From: Sphingobacteriales bacterium
GTDB lineage: Bacteria > Bacteroidota > Bacteroidia > Chitinophagales > UBA2359
NCBI GenBank assembly: GCA_016706405.1
Contig: JADJJT010000002.1
Location: 806,001-870,000, forward strand
Reading direction: 5' to 3'
DNA length: 64,000 nucleotides
Positions 36,853 to 46,025 of this stretch are shown piece after piece. Position 1 is the first letter of the stretch. Every line of letters begins with the position of its first letter. A model generated the notes under the pieces. It was not told the origin of the DNA. It made no database searches and worked only from the letters and a program-made list of their open reading frames with translations. Made by a program: the position numbers and the translations under genes.

Positions 36853-37866
36853 TTGGTTCTTAAAAAATCAAGTTTGCCCAATTTCTGGGCTTGGTTAAAG
36901 CGCAACAAACATTGGTGGCAAGCCATAGCCCTGGTAGTTACTTTATTTGTAGCCGCACACGCCTTGCAGCAGTTTATTTTGGCACAAGGTTATTTGGTGT
37001 GGATGAATAATAAACAGCAGTTTGTAACAATTTTAATTTTTGTTTTGCTTTTATTGCCCTTAAACTGGTTTTTAGAGGTTTGGCGCTGGAAAATATTATG
37101 CCATCCGTTGTATGAATTGTCGTGGCGCAAATCAATACAAGGTGTTTTGTATGGTATAATGGCCGGATTAGTTACACCAAACCGCTTAGGTGAAATTGGC
37201 GGTAAAATTGCCGTTTTACCCACTAATTTGCGCGCATCGGGCTTGGCTTTATCGGGTTTAGGGGCTTTGGCGCAGCTAATTGCCAACTGGTTTTGGGGTG
37301 GCATCGCATTGATAGTAATTCCTGCGGGTTTAATTGGTTTAAAATTGGCCTGGCTTGGTGGGATAATATTAGCAAGCACTTGTATTGCTGCTTTACTTTT
37401 TGTAAATATAAACAACAAAGTAGGGCAAAAATTTTTATTTAAAAGTAGGATAAAAAAAGTATTGTTTTGGCTGTTTAACAGCATCAATTTGCCACAACAA
37501 AATATAGAGTTAACTAAAAACATTACCTCAAAAAACTTGGCGGTTGTACTACTGCTTAGTTTATTGCGTTATGTTGTTTACGCCTTACAATATTGGTTAA
37601 TTTTAATATTGTTTTGCCCACCTATAATGTCAATGCCGCAATATGGCATACCCACAATAGCAGCAGTACTGTTTATTCAGCAAATAGCCCCTACCGTAGG
37701 CCTGCTCGAGCCTGCCCTGCGAGGTACAATAGCAGCAGTAGTTTTAAAACAAACAGTTTGCTCAATACCGCAGTCGGCAGTTGCTGCCACCATATTATTA
37801 TGGGCTGTAAATTTGTTGTTGCCCACGTTTTTGGGTTGGTTTTTGTACTTTAAACGAGCTAAATAG
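36853..37866 (+). CDS. Flippase-like integral membrane protein (LPG synthase TM-domain family)
   Basis: A 337-residue protein with about eight hydrophobic helices in the UPF0104/lysylphosphatidylglycerol-synthase transmembrane pattern. The typical motif around residues 70-115 is seen: LNWFLEVWRWKIL, SWRKSIQGVLYGIMAGLVTPNRLGEIGGK. No catalytic aminoacyl-transfer domain is present, so a flippase-like or lipid-transport role is more likely than synthesis. The start is TTG 36853, the first candidate after an in-frame stop at 36838. It overlaps nothing and ends one base before the convergent GH31 gene. Confidence 0.8.
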   Translation: MVLKKSSLPNFWAWLKRNKHWWQAIALVVTLFVAAHALQQFILAQGYLVWMNNKQQFVTILIFVLLLLPLNWFLEVWRWKILCHPLYELSWRKSIQGVLYGIMAGLVTPNRLGEIGGKIAVLPTNLRASGLALSGLGALAQLIANWFWGGIALIVIPAGLIGLKLAWLGGIILASTCIAALLFVNINNKVGQKFLFKSRIKKVLFWLFNSINLPQQNIELTKNITSKNLAVVLLLSLLRYVVYALQYWLILILFCPPIMSMPQYGIPTIAAVLFIQQIAPTVGLLEPALRGTIAAVVLKQTVCSIPQSAVAATILLWAVNLLLPTFLGWFLYFKRAK

Positions 37867-40431
37867 TTAACAGCTAATTTTTATATTATTGAAATTGGCA
37901 TTAATTATTGTTTTGATGCAATTATTCGTTTCAACAGTGTAAACAAGTTCAACATCATCGCGAAACAGAACTAAATTAGCGATGTTTTCAAACGGAAAAC
38001 CAAAAATATACAGAGCAATACTGCTGTATGATGGCATAAACTGCCCTTCTTTTTGGCGCAATATTAAGTATTCCGGAGGAGCATATTGCATGGTAAAACT
38101 TTGCAAACTATATTCTCCTTGTTGGTAGGCATAACCTTCGCCTGCATCTTCATATAAAAATGAAGTACTTGTTTGAGGGTGTAAATAAATGTTTAATTGC
38201 AACTGCTCGATACTGTTTTGATTGGTGTATTGCTGCACCGGATAAAGGGGCAAAATACTGCCTGCTTTTATATAAAACGGAAACTGGTGCAGCGGTTTTC
38301 CGGATGTTGTAAGGGAAAATCCGGATGCCTGTAGTGGTGTGCCATCCCAAAAATTGTACCACGTGCCTAATTCATCCGGAAGTGTTAAAAATTGCGCTAC
38401 CGTGCTATTTTCATTCTTTACGGTTTCCGTTTCTTTATCATCGGTTGCTACATGGGTAAGTATTTGTTGGCCAACAACAAAACAATGCTCGTAATGGCGT
38501 GTTTTTTGGCTAAACTGTTCGTAAAAACACAAAGGTGCAATTACGGGCAAACCTTGTTTGGCATTAAAATACATGGCAGTATATAAAAATGGCAATAATT
38601 TGTAGCGCCATTCAATTGCTTGGCGACAAAGGTCGGTAAAGGTTGGGCCATACGACCATGGCTCTTGGTCGGCAGTAAGGCTGCGCTGCCGCTCGGCTAC
38701 GGTATCTTCGTTTACGGCTGCGGCACCATCAACATTAAAACCCATGGTGTGGGTACGCATTACCACATGAAAAATGCTTAACTGCAACCACCGCAAATAC
38801 AGCAAAGGCGAGGGCTGGTCAACAAAGCCGCCTATATCGCTGCCGCACATCGAAAACCCCGACATGCTAAGCTGTAAACACTGCCTGCAAGCTATGCGCA
38901 AATGCTCCCAGGTAGCAATATTATCGCCTGTCCAAACGGCGGCATAACGCTGCCCACCTGCATACGAGGCGCGGGTAAGCACAAAGGGGCGAGTTTGTGG
39001 ACGCAGTTGTTTTAAACCATTAAAAGTAGCCCTTGCCATTTGCATCCCGTAAATATTATGTGCTTTTTTATGGTTGGTTGTATGCCCGTCGTAATGATGC
39101 AACACATTGTTCGGAAAAGTTTTGCGGGCTACCTCAAAAACGGCAGGCTCGTTCATGTCGTTCCAAATGCCGGCTACGCCATTGTCAACCAAACCTTTAT
39201 ACAGTTGCCCCCACCATGCACGGGCTTTAGGGTGCGTAAAATCGGGGAAAACACACTCGGGCGGCCAAACAGGGGCTTTTACTAATTTTCCATCTGGCCG
39301 ATGGCAAAAAACACCTGCCTCTTTTCCGGATTGATAGACCCAATAAGAAGCATTGGTTCTGATGCCGGGATTAATCATTACAACCGTTTTAAAACCCATG
39401 TCTTTCAAGTCCTCAATTAAAGTATCCGGATTTGGAAAATAGTCCTCGTTCCAAGTAAAGCATTTGTATTGTTGCATGTAATCAATATCTAAATAAATGG
39501 CATCGCAGGGTATTTGTAACTCCCTAAATGTGCTGGCAATTTGCCTTACTTTGGCTTCGGGGTAATAACTCCATCGGCACTGGTGATAGCCCAAGGCCCA
39601 AAGCGGCGGCAATTCGGGGTATCCGGTTAAAAAATGATATTGTTGGCTTACCGTTAACAATTGCGGGCCATAAATAAAATAATAATTCATTTCGCCTCCT
39701 CGCGCCGAAAAGCTCATCACTTGGTTATTCTTTCTGTCAAAACTAAACCGGGTTTGATAGGTGTTATCTAAAAAAATGCCATAGCCTAAGCCTTCGGCGG
39801 TTAAACCGTAATAAAACGGAACAGCCCGGTATAATGGGTCGGTTGTTTGTGTGTAGGCAAAACTATCGGTACACCAGTTTTCGTAAGCACGGCCACGCAA
39901 ATTTAACGCGCCCGATTTGTCGCCTAAGCCAAAATAAGCCTCTCCGGATGGTGCTTTTTTTGTTATTTTTATGTTAGTAGTGCCCTTAATTAAACTATGT
40001 CTGAGGTAAAACCCCTTTTCATCTTGGTTAATAATTTGAAACGTTTGGGCATCGAGCAGCGTTATTAAAAGCCCTTTTTTTGCAATTCGGCAAATAAGAT
40101 ATTTGGTTTTAAGCTCATAGAAGTCGAGGTGCTCGGTAAAATTTTGCTCGGCGTGCAAATCCGGATGAAATGTTTTGGCAATGGCATACGAAAAATTAGG
40201 GTCAAAATCGCCATCAAAACTATATTTGAATTGCAACATCGTTGTGCTTAATACTGTTATAGTTAAGGCAACTTTGTTGTTGCAGTAAATGGTATATTGG
40301 TTGCCTTCGGTTTGGTAAAAAACGGCGTTATCGGCAAAAAAACGTTTTACAACATCGGGCTTGCGTTCGTTGGGATTTTCGGGTAATATTGGTGCTGCTA
40401 ATAATTTAGCCTGATTTTTCTTTTTCGTCAT
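37867..40431 (-). CDS. Glycoside hydrolase family 31 alpha-glucosidase
   Basis: An 854-residue GH31 enzyme, cleaving alpha-linked glucose or xylose from oligosaccharides. The central barrel holds DAIYLDIDYMQQYKCFTW, the nucleophile region GIWNDMNEPAVF (Asp near residue 423) and the acid/base region AVWTGDNIATWEHL (Asp near 502). MSGFSMCGSDIGGF and RTHTMGF are further GH31 signatures. N-terminal and C-terminal beta-sandwich domains have normal sizes. No signal peptide is evident (MTKKKNQAKLLAAP), so it is probably cytoplasmic. Paired SusC/SusD genes are absent. Confidence 0.93.
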   Translation of the reverse strand: MTKKKNQAKLLAAPILPENPNERKPDVVKRFFADNAVFYQTEGNQYTIYCNNKVALTITVLSTTMLQFKYSFDGDFDPNFSYAIAKTFHPDLHAEQNFTEHLDFYELKTKYLICRIAKKGLLITLLDAQTFQIINQDEKGFYLRHSLIKGTTNIKITKKAPSGEAYFGLGDKSGALNLRGRAYENWCTDSFAYTQTTDPLYRAVPFYYGLTAEGLGYGIFLDNTYQTRFSFDRKNNQVMSFSARGGEMNYYFIYGPQLLTVSQQYHFLTGYPELPPLWALGYHQCRWSYYPEAKVRQIASTFRELQIPCDAIYLDIDYMQQYKCFTWNEDYFPNPDTLIEDLKDMGFKTVVMINPGIRTNASYWVYQSGKEAGVFCHRPDGKLVKAPVWPPECVFPDFTHPKARAWWGQLYKGLVDNGVAGIWNDMNEPAVFEVARKTFPNNVLHHYDGHTTNHKKAHNIYGMQMARATFNGLKQLRPQTRPFVLTRASYAGGQRYAAVWTGDNIATWEHLRIACRQCLQLSMSGFSMCGSDIGGFVDQPSPLLYLRWLQLSIFHVVMRTHTMGFNVDGAAAVNEDTVAERQRSLTADQEPWSYGPTFTDLCRQAIEWRYKLLPFLYTAMYFNAKQGLPVIAPLCFYEQFSQKTRHYEHCFVVGQQILTHVATDDKETETVKNENSTVAQFLTLPDELGTWYNFWDGTPLQASGFSLTTSGKPLHQFPFYIKAGSILPLYPVQQYTNQNSIEQLQLNIYLHPQTSTSFLYEDAGEGYAYQQGEYSLQSFTMQYAPPEYLILRQKEGQFMPSYSSIALYIFGFPFENIANLVLFRDDVELVYTVETNNCIKTIINANFNNIKISC

Positions 40432-40534
40432 GTTGGCAACATTTAAGTATATGAGTTTTGAACCAGCAAAATTACGGTATGCCTAAAATAAATCCGGATA
40501 AAATAGTAGGGCTTTTAAAAATAAAAATGCTTAG

Positions 40535-40555
40535 AGTCTGTCTAAAAATAAAATG
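40535..40555 (+). repeat. Solitary IS5-family terminal repeat remnant
   Basis: GAGTCTGTCTAAAAAT closely resembles the IS ends GAGACTGTCTAAAAAT (42552) and GAGCCTGTCTAAATTTT (complement of the other end). No transposase accompanies it. It marks the left border of locus B. Confidence 0.6.
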
Positions 40556-40583
40556 TCATAAAAAAGACCCTGTGTTTAATATA

Positions 40584-40615
40584 TTTGTTTTTGGTGCAAA
40601 CTTATTGTATTTTTG
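40584..40615 (+). promoter_or_regulatory. Bacteroidota promoter (TTTG-20-TAnnTTTG) of the beta-helix gene
   Basis: TTTG at 40584-40587 and TATTTTTG at 40608-40615 are spaced by 20 bp, close to the -33/-7 consensus. The ATG of the beta-helix gene is 28 bp downstream. The promoter lies just inside the solitary IS end. Confidence 0.5.
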
Positions 40616-40643
40616 TATTAACTAATATGAACCTTCTTAAACT

Positions 40644-42551
40644 ATGATAAACATTCGCGACCTTGCCCCTACAATTTTACCCCTTAACTATGATTGGTTA
40701 AACGCTTTTTATCAAGCACAAATTAATATTTTTGACACATCAGGAGGGGGCATAATTTATTTTCCGGCAGGTATTTACTACTTTTCACACACCTTGCAAG
40801 TGTTTTGCAACTGTATCATAAAAGGCGAAGGACCCCACAGCAGCCAGCTAATTATATCGCCCAATAAATTTTACGACCCCATTAGTGGTGGTAACAACCT
40901 ACCAATACCCCCCGATGGTATTATTGCCCACGGCACTAACGGAGGCGGCGGAACGTGGCTTACCCTCGGCTCGTCTTTTACTAAAATAGCCCCCCATTGC
41001 CGCCGACCCTCAATGATACCTTAAAAACCAATTTACAAAACAAAGTTTTAGACCAAAGCGTGGCTAATATTAATTTTGGGCGAGCCTATTTGCATTTACA
41101 AGATATTGAACTTGTTTATAAAACTTTTACCATACCCAATATTAGTAATAATTTCGATACAGGACACGGCATACTAATGCACGCGCCGGCAACAATAGTA
41201 AACTGCATAATACAAGGGTTTAATGGCGATGGTATTCATATAGCTGCAGAACAACCCGAAAGTTGTTATATAGACAGCATTTATAGCTATAACGGCGAAT
41301 ATAAACCCGTTATGTGGCACCCATTTAGCGATAAAGTTAGCCCTACCCTAAACAGGGCTTTTAGCTTTGAACAGAACGATTATAACGATCCTACAAAAAA
41401 CAAAATATTAGTACGCGCTGCCATAGGTACAAACAAAATAGCTTTAATTAATAATGTTTCCGGAATTAGATTTAAAGCCAACCCTCCCGAACCTCTTGGC
41501 CTAAATTATAAATTAGTTACAACCAAAACAGACGGTACTGTTATAGAAAAAGTACTTACCGAAGAATTATTTACCGAACCCTTTGAAGTAAACGAAACAA
41601 CTACCGTACTACAAATTACCGGACTTGAAAATCTATATTTTAAAGAAATTGATATTATAGCAAATGATAACGATAAAACAGTTGCCATAAACTTACATAT
41701 ATACAAAGCCGAATATGCCTACCCGCGCATAGGCACCAACGCAAATGAGTTTCGTATAATGAATACGCAAGTAATTGGCTGCGGCGGGCACGGCGTACAC
41801 ACTTATGGCGGCGATGCCAATGCAGGGCTTTTTTTAAATGTAGTTTGCATAAATAATGGTGGTTATGGCTTCTACGAAAACTCAACCTTAGGCAATATGT
41901 ATTGTGGCTGCCATGCCTCGGGCAATGGCGCAAATAGTAAGTACCAAGGACTAAACGCCAATTATGTTATGGTTGATACCAATGCAAACATAGCCGCACT
42001 AAACAACCACAATGTAGTTTTAAACGCTACCGCTGGCCAAGATGGCATTATACACAACCGAGGCAACTGGCTATGGGGCAGCCCTGTTAGAAACCCCCTG
42101 CCCGCGCCAAATATAGCATCTAAATTTGAAAGTTACCCCGTAATACTAAACCAACCCAACGAAGAAAACCCACATGCCGAATTTTTGCAAATTGTAGGCG
42201 GGCTATCCTTTATAAATAGAAAATCAAACAACGAACAAGCTAATTTATCTTTTCCGGCGGGCTATGGAAATGGGGTATTATCTTTTTACATAAATGGCCC
42301 CAGCCCCGACGAACCCGATACAAATAAACTTCATTCGAGATACTTTTTAAACTACGATAGTAATAATGGAAACTATGCAATAGAGTCAGAATCAACAAAT
42401 TACAAGGCATTGCAATTAACAAGTTTTTATAATAAAAAACTTTTACTACCCGGATACCCCTATTTGCACAGGTACTATTTAGGTAGCGAAAACCAAAAAG
42501 TACTGTTGGCAGTTAGTAGTAATAACCCACAACAAATTTTTGAAACTATAA
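40644..42551 (+). pseudogene. Beta-helix (pectate-lyase-3-like) protein, 5' part; frameshifted and IS-interrupted
   Basis: The N-terminus MINIRDLAPTILP lacks a signal peptide and leads into GGGIIYFPAGIYYFSHTL and IIKGEGPHSSQLIISP, the opening of pectate-lyase-3/tail-spike-like parallel beta-helices. A run of six C at about 40989-40995 is one short; adding one C gives KIAPPLPPTLND and continues in the second frame. That frame has helix-coil repeats (HGILMHAPATIVNCIIQGFNGDGIHI; RIMNTQVIGCGGHGVHTYGG) and ends in ...NPQQIFETI, where the IS5-family element starts. It joins in frame to 43484-43713. Total length would be about 710 residues. It may bind or cleave polysaccharide, but catalytic residues cannot be named. 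Confidence 0.7.
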
Positions 42552-43480
42552 GAGACTGTCTAAAAATTAAAAATTGGCATGCCAGTCCTAAAAATTGATA
42601 GGAAAAAAGTTATTAAAAGAGATGTGAATAAAAGACTATCAGTTTGACGTTTAAATAATAATTCATAGCTTTATGAAAATCAAACACATAAAGTAAAATG
42701 AAAACCTACCCAAGCAGTCTCACCGATAGTCAATGGAGTGCAATATTAGGCATTTTAGACGACAAACGGAAACGAAAACACAGTTTAAGAGAAATTTTTA
42801 ATGCGCTGTTCTATTTGCTTAAAACTGGCTGTCAATGGCGCATGCTGCCGTTCCATTTTCCGTCATGGAAGCTTGTTTACTACTATTTTACCAAGTGGAA
42901 GAAGGATGGGACGATAGAACTCATCCATGAAATACTCAGGGATAAGACTCGAAAGCAAGCAGGCAGGGCTTCATCGCCAAGTGTTGGTATAATTGATAGC
43001 CAGAGCGTAAAGACAACAAGCGTCGGAGGCTTGTGCAGAGGGATTGACGGGGGTAAAAAAGTTAAAGGCAGAAAGCGGCATATTATTGTAGATACAATGG
43101 GACTACTTTTAGCGGTTGTGGTTCATGCGGCAAATGAGCATGACAGTAAATCAGCCCCAATGGTTATAGCTGACCTCAGAGGCAGGTTTTGCAGATTGGT
43201 AAAGATAGTAGCTGATGGCGGGTATAGAGGCGAGTTAATTGAAAATACCCGCAAAACGTTTGGGTGGGTGGTTGAGGTTGTAAGTAGATCGAATACAGCC
43301 TCGAAATTCGAAGTATTGCCAAAAAGATGGATTGTTGAAAGAACTTTTGCATGGCTCGAAAGCTATCGAAGATTGAGTAAAGACTTTGAGTTCCAAACCG
43401 AAACGAGCCAGACAATGATCCAACTTGCCATGATAAAATTGATGCTTAATAGAATTAGAAAATAAAATTTAGACAGGCTC
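42552..43480 (+). mobile_element. IS5-family insertion sequence (copy B, intact)
   Basis: A 929-bp element with imperfect inverted repeats (GAGACTGTCTAAAAATT at the left; complement of GAGCCTGTCTAAATTTT at the right) and a 3-bp duplication TAA (42549-42551, 43481-43483), matching the TNA target of IS1031-type members. It encodes one unbroken transposase and interrupts the beta-helix gene cleanly, which points to a recent insertion. Confidence 0.92.
42698..43465 (+). CDS. IS5-family transposase, intact
   Basis: A 255-residue DDE transposase. The N-terminal DUF4096-type region (MKTYPSSLTDSQW ... LREIFNALFYLLKTGCQWRML) is followed by the catalytic blocks IDSQSVKTTSVGG (first Asp near 100), KGRKRHIIVDTMGLLLAV, VADGGYRGE (second Asp) and LPKRWIVERTFAWLESYRRL (Glu). 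All are in one frame, unlike the copy at 17259-18026, which is otherwise almost identical. This copy could be the source of trans-acting transposase for the broken ones. Confidence 0.95.
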   Translation: MKTYPSSLTDSQWSAILGILDDKRKRKHSLREIFNALFYLLKTGCQWRMLPFHFPSWKLVYYYFTKWKKDGTIELIHEILRDKTRKQAGRASSPSVGIIDSQSVKTTSVGGLCRGIDGGKKVKGRKRHIIVDTMGLLLAVVVHAANEHDSKSAPMVIADLRGRFCRLVKIVADGGYRGELIENTRKTFGWVVEVVSRSNTASKFEVLPKRWIVERTFAWLESYRRLSKDFEFQTETSQTMIQLAMIKLMLNRIRK

Positions 43481-43483
43481 TAA

Positions 43484-43713
43484 AAAATAAAAGCTTCACT
43501 GAAATAAACGATTATTTTGAATTTCATATTTGCGTCGATTTTTTAGAATATCTCAAAACGGGCGATATAGTGTTCAATAATTTTACAGATGTAAAAAATT
43601 GCTTAGGTTGGGTTTGTATTTCGGCAGAAATAGAATTTAACAAAGATAAACTCGATGAAAGTAAGGTATTAGCGTTTTTATGGCAACCCTTTGGCGAAAT
43701 AGAAGATTTTTAA
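43484..43713 (+). pseudogene. 3' end of the interrupted beta-helix gene
   Basis: After removal of the IS and one TAA, the reading frame runs ...QQIFETI-KNKSFTEINDYF and ends after 75 codons. It holds the terminal motif set TGDIVFNNFTDVKNCLGWVC and LWQPFGEIEDF. These parallel GDIVFNTNP/GYIGYMCT and IWKCFGKI in the leader of the second fusion gene (12024), showing the leaders in locus A derive from such beta-helix proteins. Stop codons at 43711 and 43723 separate it from the following secreted-protein frame. Confidence 0.7.
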
Positions 43714-43731
43714 CCTTTAAAATAATTTATC

Positions 43732-45477
43732 ATTAAAATTAGTTTAATAGTAGTATTTGTTTTTTTCTTAAATATTACAGTTTGCGCACAAGGTTGGGTT
43801 AGAGGTTTAGCACCTTATCTAAAGAGCGACTCTTATAGCTATTGTGAGGATTTTTGCGTATTAAATGAAGATAGTATTATAGCCTTAATTGAGTATGATT
43901 TTTTTTTAGATAAAAAAAACACAAGTATTGTTAAGTTTGCCAAAACTGGTTTGCCAGAAATATTAATTGAATTGACTGAAGGAAACTACAATTACCTTTT
44001 TCCTGTCCAAGATGATTGCTATTTTATTGTTGATGGGTATCTTTCTTTCAATTTTTCATACAATATAAATATTATATATGTTGACTTAAAAACTAAAACG
44101 GTAAAATGGGAGGCAACTATCGATACTGTTGACAAATTTTATAAACCTGTTTTTTTGCCCTACGAAAAAAGCCTTATATTTATTGACCAAAAAAGAATAG
44201 AACACTACGATTTTATCCCTTTTGAAACAGAAGATATTCGTTTGACGAAAATAGACACCAACGGCACTATTGTATTCGATAAACTTATTCATCCTTTGTT
44301 AGATATTGAAAACTATAATTATGGCTATGATTATTTTATATTTGATGCAACAATAAGCAGTAATGGCGAGCTAATTGTAAGTGGGCATGATGGCAATTCG
44401 TGGTGGGACTTTCCGAGGATCGTTATTATTGGTTTTGACACCAACGGCAACCCTAAATGGTTTAATGGCTACAAGGGGTTAGCAGAAGCTACGTCATTTA
44501 ATTATAGTTTTGGACAAGCTATTGATAATGCCAATGGTGGTGTTTGTCTTTTAGTTGATCCTGTTGATTCTAACCCTTGGGTGTATAATATTGATGCCAA
44601 AGGTGATACAATTTGGACAGATGTAATTGCTCCGGAAAAAAATGATGACTACTCATTTTATTATACAGATATTATTTCAAGAGATAAAAATGATATACTT
44701 ATTGCTGGATTAAAATCCAATTATGATTTAGATATATCACACAGTATTATAATAAAATACAATAAACATTATTTAAACAGTCAAAAAAGTGTTTATGAGC
44801 ATCCAACATTTTTGAGATTTAGGCGGTTGCACAAAATTGTAGATGGTTTTATTACTTGGGGTGTTAATCCTGATTTTGAACAATATTTACCCTACCTCAT
44901 TAAATTTGACACAGCGTTAAATTGCGCACCCAAAGCCAATTTTAACGCTACCCCAATTTTAAATACCTATGGCGTAGCCTTTAACGCCATATCATCGGGC
45001 GGAGATATTAGCTATTTATGGTCGTTTGGCGATGGTTTTGGCTCTATACTACCCAACCCCACCCACCAATACGCCGCCGAAAGCACTTATGCCGTGAGTA
45101 TGGTTGCCATGAACCTTTGCGGCGCCGACACTTTTACCACTCAAATTTATGTTGATTTTACCAATACACAACAATTTCCGGATAATAACCTAAGCAACAA
45201 CGATGGCTTTATGGTTTATCCAAATCCGGTTACGGGAGGGCAGCAAATTTATCTTCAATACCCTGTTAATATTATCACCTATACAAATACAAATATAAAA
45301 TTTACCCTCTATAATATATTGGGGCAGCAAATTGCCACCCACTCTATAAACCCCACCAACAACAACCCCATTGCCCTACCCCTGCCCGCCCTGCCTAACG
45401 GCGTTTATTGGTACCGCATTACCACCGCCAACACAACCGAAAATCAGCTACAAACGGGTAGTGTGGTGGTCTGGTAA
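43732..45477 (+). CDS. T9SS-exported beta-propeller/PKD protein without a standard start codon
   Basis: A frame of about 580 residues. It opens with a convincing signal peptide (KISLIVVFVFFLNITVCAQ) followed by GWVRGLAPYLKSD, parallel to GWVKTYG in the 12024 gene. Between the in-frame stop at 43723 and the signal peptide there is no ATG, GTG or TTG; ATT at 43732 stands where a start would be expected (ATT AAA ATT). A TTG at 43951 would omit the signal. The body is propeller-like with repeated turns, a PKD domain follows (FNAISSGGDISYLWSFGDGF), and the end is a T9SS type A domain (MVYPNPVTGGQ ... LPNGVYWYRI ... GSVVVW). Confidence 0.7.
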   Translation: MKISLIVVFVFFLNITVCAQGWVRGLAPYLKSDSYSYCEDFCVLNEDSIIALIEYDFFLDKKNTSIVKFAKTGLPEILIELTEGNYNYLFPVQDDCYFIVDGYLSFNFSYNINIIYVDLKTKTVKWEATIDTVDKFYKPVFLPYEKSLIFIDQKRIEHYDFIPFETEDIRLTKIDTNGTIVFDKLIHPLLDIENYNYGYDYFIFDATISSNGELIVSGHDGNSWWDFPRIVIIGFDTNGNPKWFNGYKGLAEATSFNYSFGQAIDNANGGVCLLVDPVDSNPWVYNIDAKGDTIWTDVIAPEKNDDYSFYYTDIISRDKNDILIAGLKSNYDLDISHSIIIKYNKHYLNSQKSVYEHPTFLRFRRLHKIVDGFITWGVNPDFEQYLPYLIKFDTALNCAPKANFNATPILNTYGVAFNAISSGGDISYLWSFGDGFGSILPNPTHQYAAESTYAVSMVAMNLCGADTFTTQIYVDFTNTQQFPDNNLSNNDGFMVYPNPVTGGQQIYLQYPVNIITYTNTNIKFTLYNILGQQIATHSINPTNNNPIALPLPALPNGVYWYRITTANTTENQLQTGSVVVW

Positions 45478-45525
45478 ATATTTTAACCCTAATTTTATTT
45501 TTTAACAACTTTTAATAAAAATGTT

Positions 45526-45612
45526 ATGATTAATATTATCGAATTTGCACAAAACAATTATGTTGTATCGCTTTTTAATGGATTATCTTTAAATCAACTT
45601 CAAAGGTTATAG
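45526..45612 (+). pseudogene. Truncated 5' end of another beta-helix-type gene
   Basis: A 28-codon start fragment beginning MINIIEFAQNNYVV, similar in its first residues to MINIRDLAP (40644) and MKINIWEAA (9997). It runs into an IS5-family remnant at about 45605 and stops. It probably was the leader of a further module pair. Confidence 0.4.
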
Positions 45613-45926
45613 CTGAAAACAGCGGCAGGTTTTGCAGATTGCTAAAAATAATAGCCGATGGCGGATATAGCGGCGAGTTGATTGAAAATACCCGGAAAAC
45701 GTTTGGATGGGTGGTTGAGGTTGTAAACAGACCGGATACAGCCTCGAAATTCGAAGTGCTGCCAAAAAAAAGATGAATTGTTGAAAGAACTTTTGCCTGG
45801 TTCGAAAGCTATCGAAGATTGAGTAAAGGCTTTGAGTTCCAAACCGAAACGAGCCAAGCAATGATACAATTTGCCATGATAAAATTGATGCTTAATAGAA
45901 TTAGAAAATAAAATTTAGGCAGCCTC
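45605..45926 (+). mobile_element. 3' remnant of a diverged IS5-family element
   Basis: About 320 bp matching the last third of copy B (GYSGELIENTRKTFGWVVEVV region, VERTFAWFESYRRL after a frameshift, then the terminal end GGCAGCCTC). It differs by many substitutions and contains an in-frame stop (aga tga) and an A-run shift, so it is older than copies A and B. Its right end borders locus B at 45926. Confidence 0.85.
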
Positions 45927-46025
45927 TAAATATTTGCGTTGAGTTTGCAAAAAACTTGTTTTCATTTCTAATTACTGTTAATTTTATGCCTTCAAAATTT
46001 GGTTTGCTTAAGTTTTTAAATTTAT

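Noticed and set aside
40535..45926. Locus B as a prophage or tail-spike locus
   Set aside because: The beta-helix protein without signal peptide recalls phage tail spikes, but no capsid, portal, terminase or tail genes are present.
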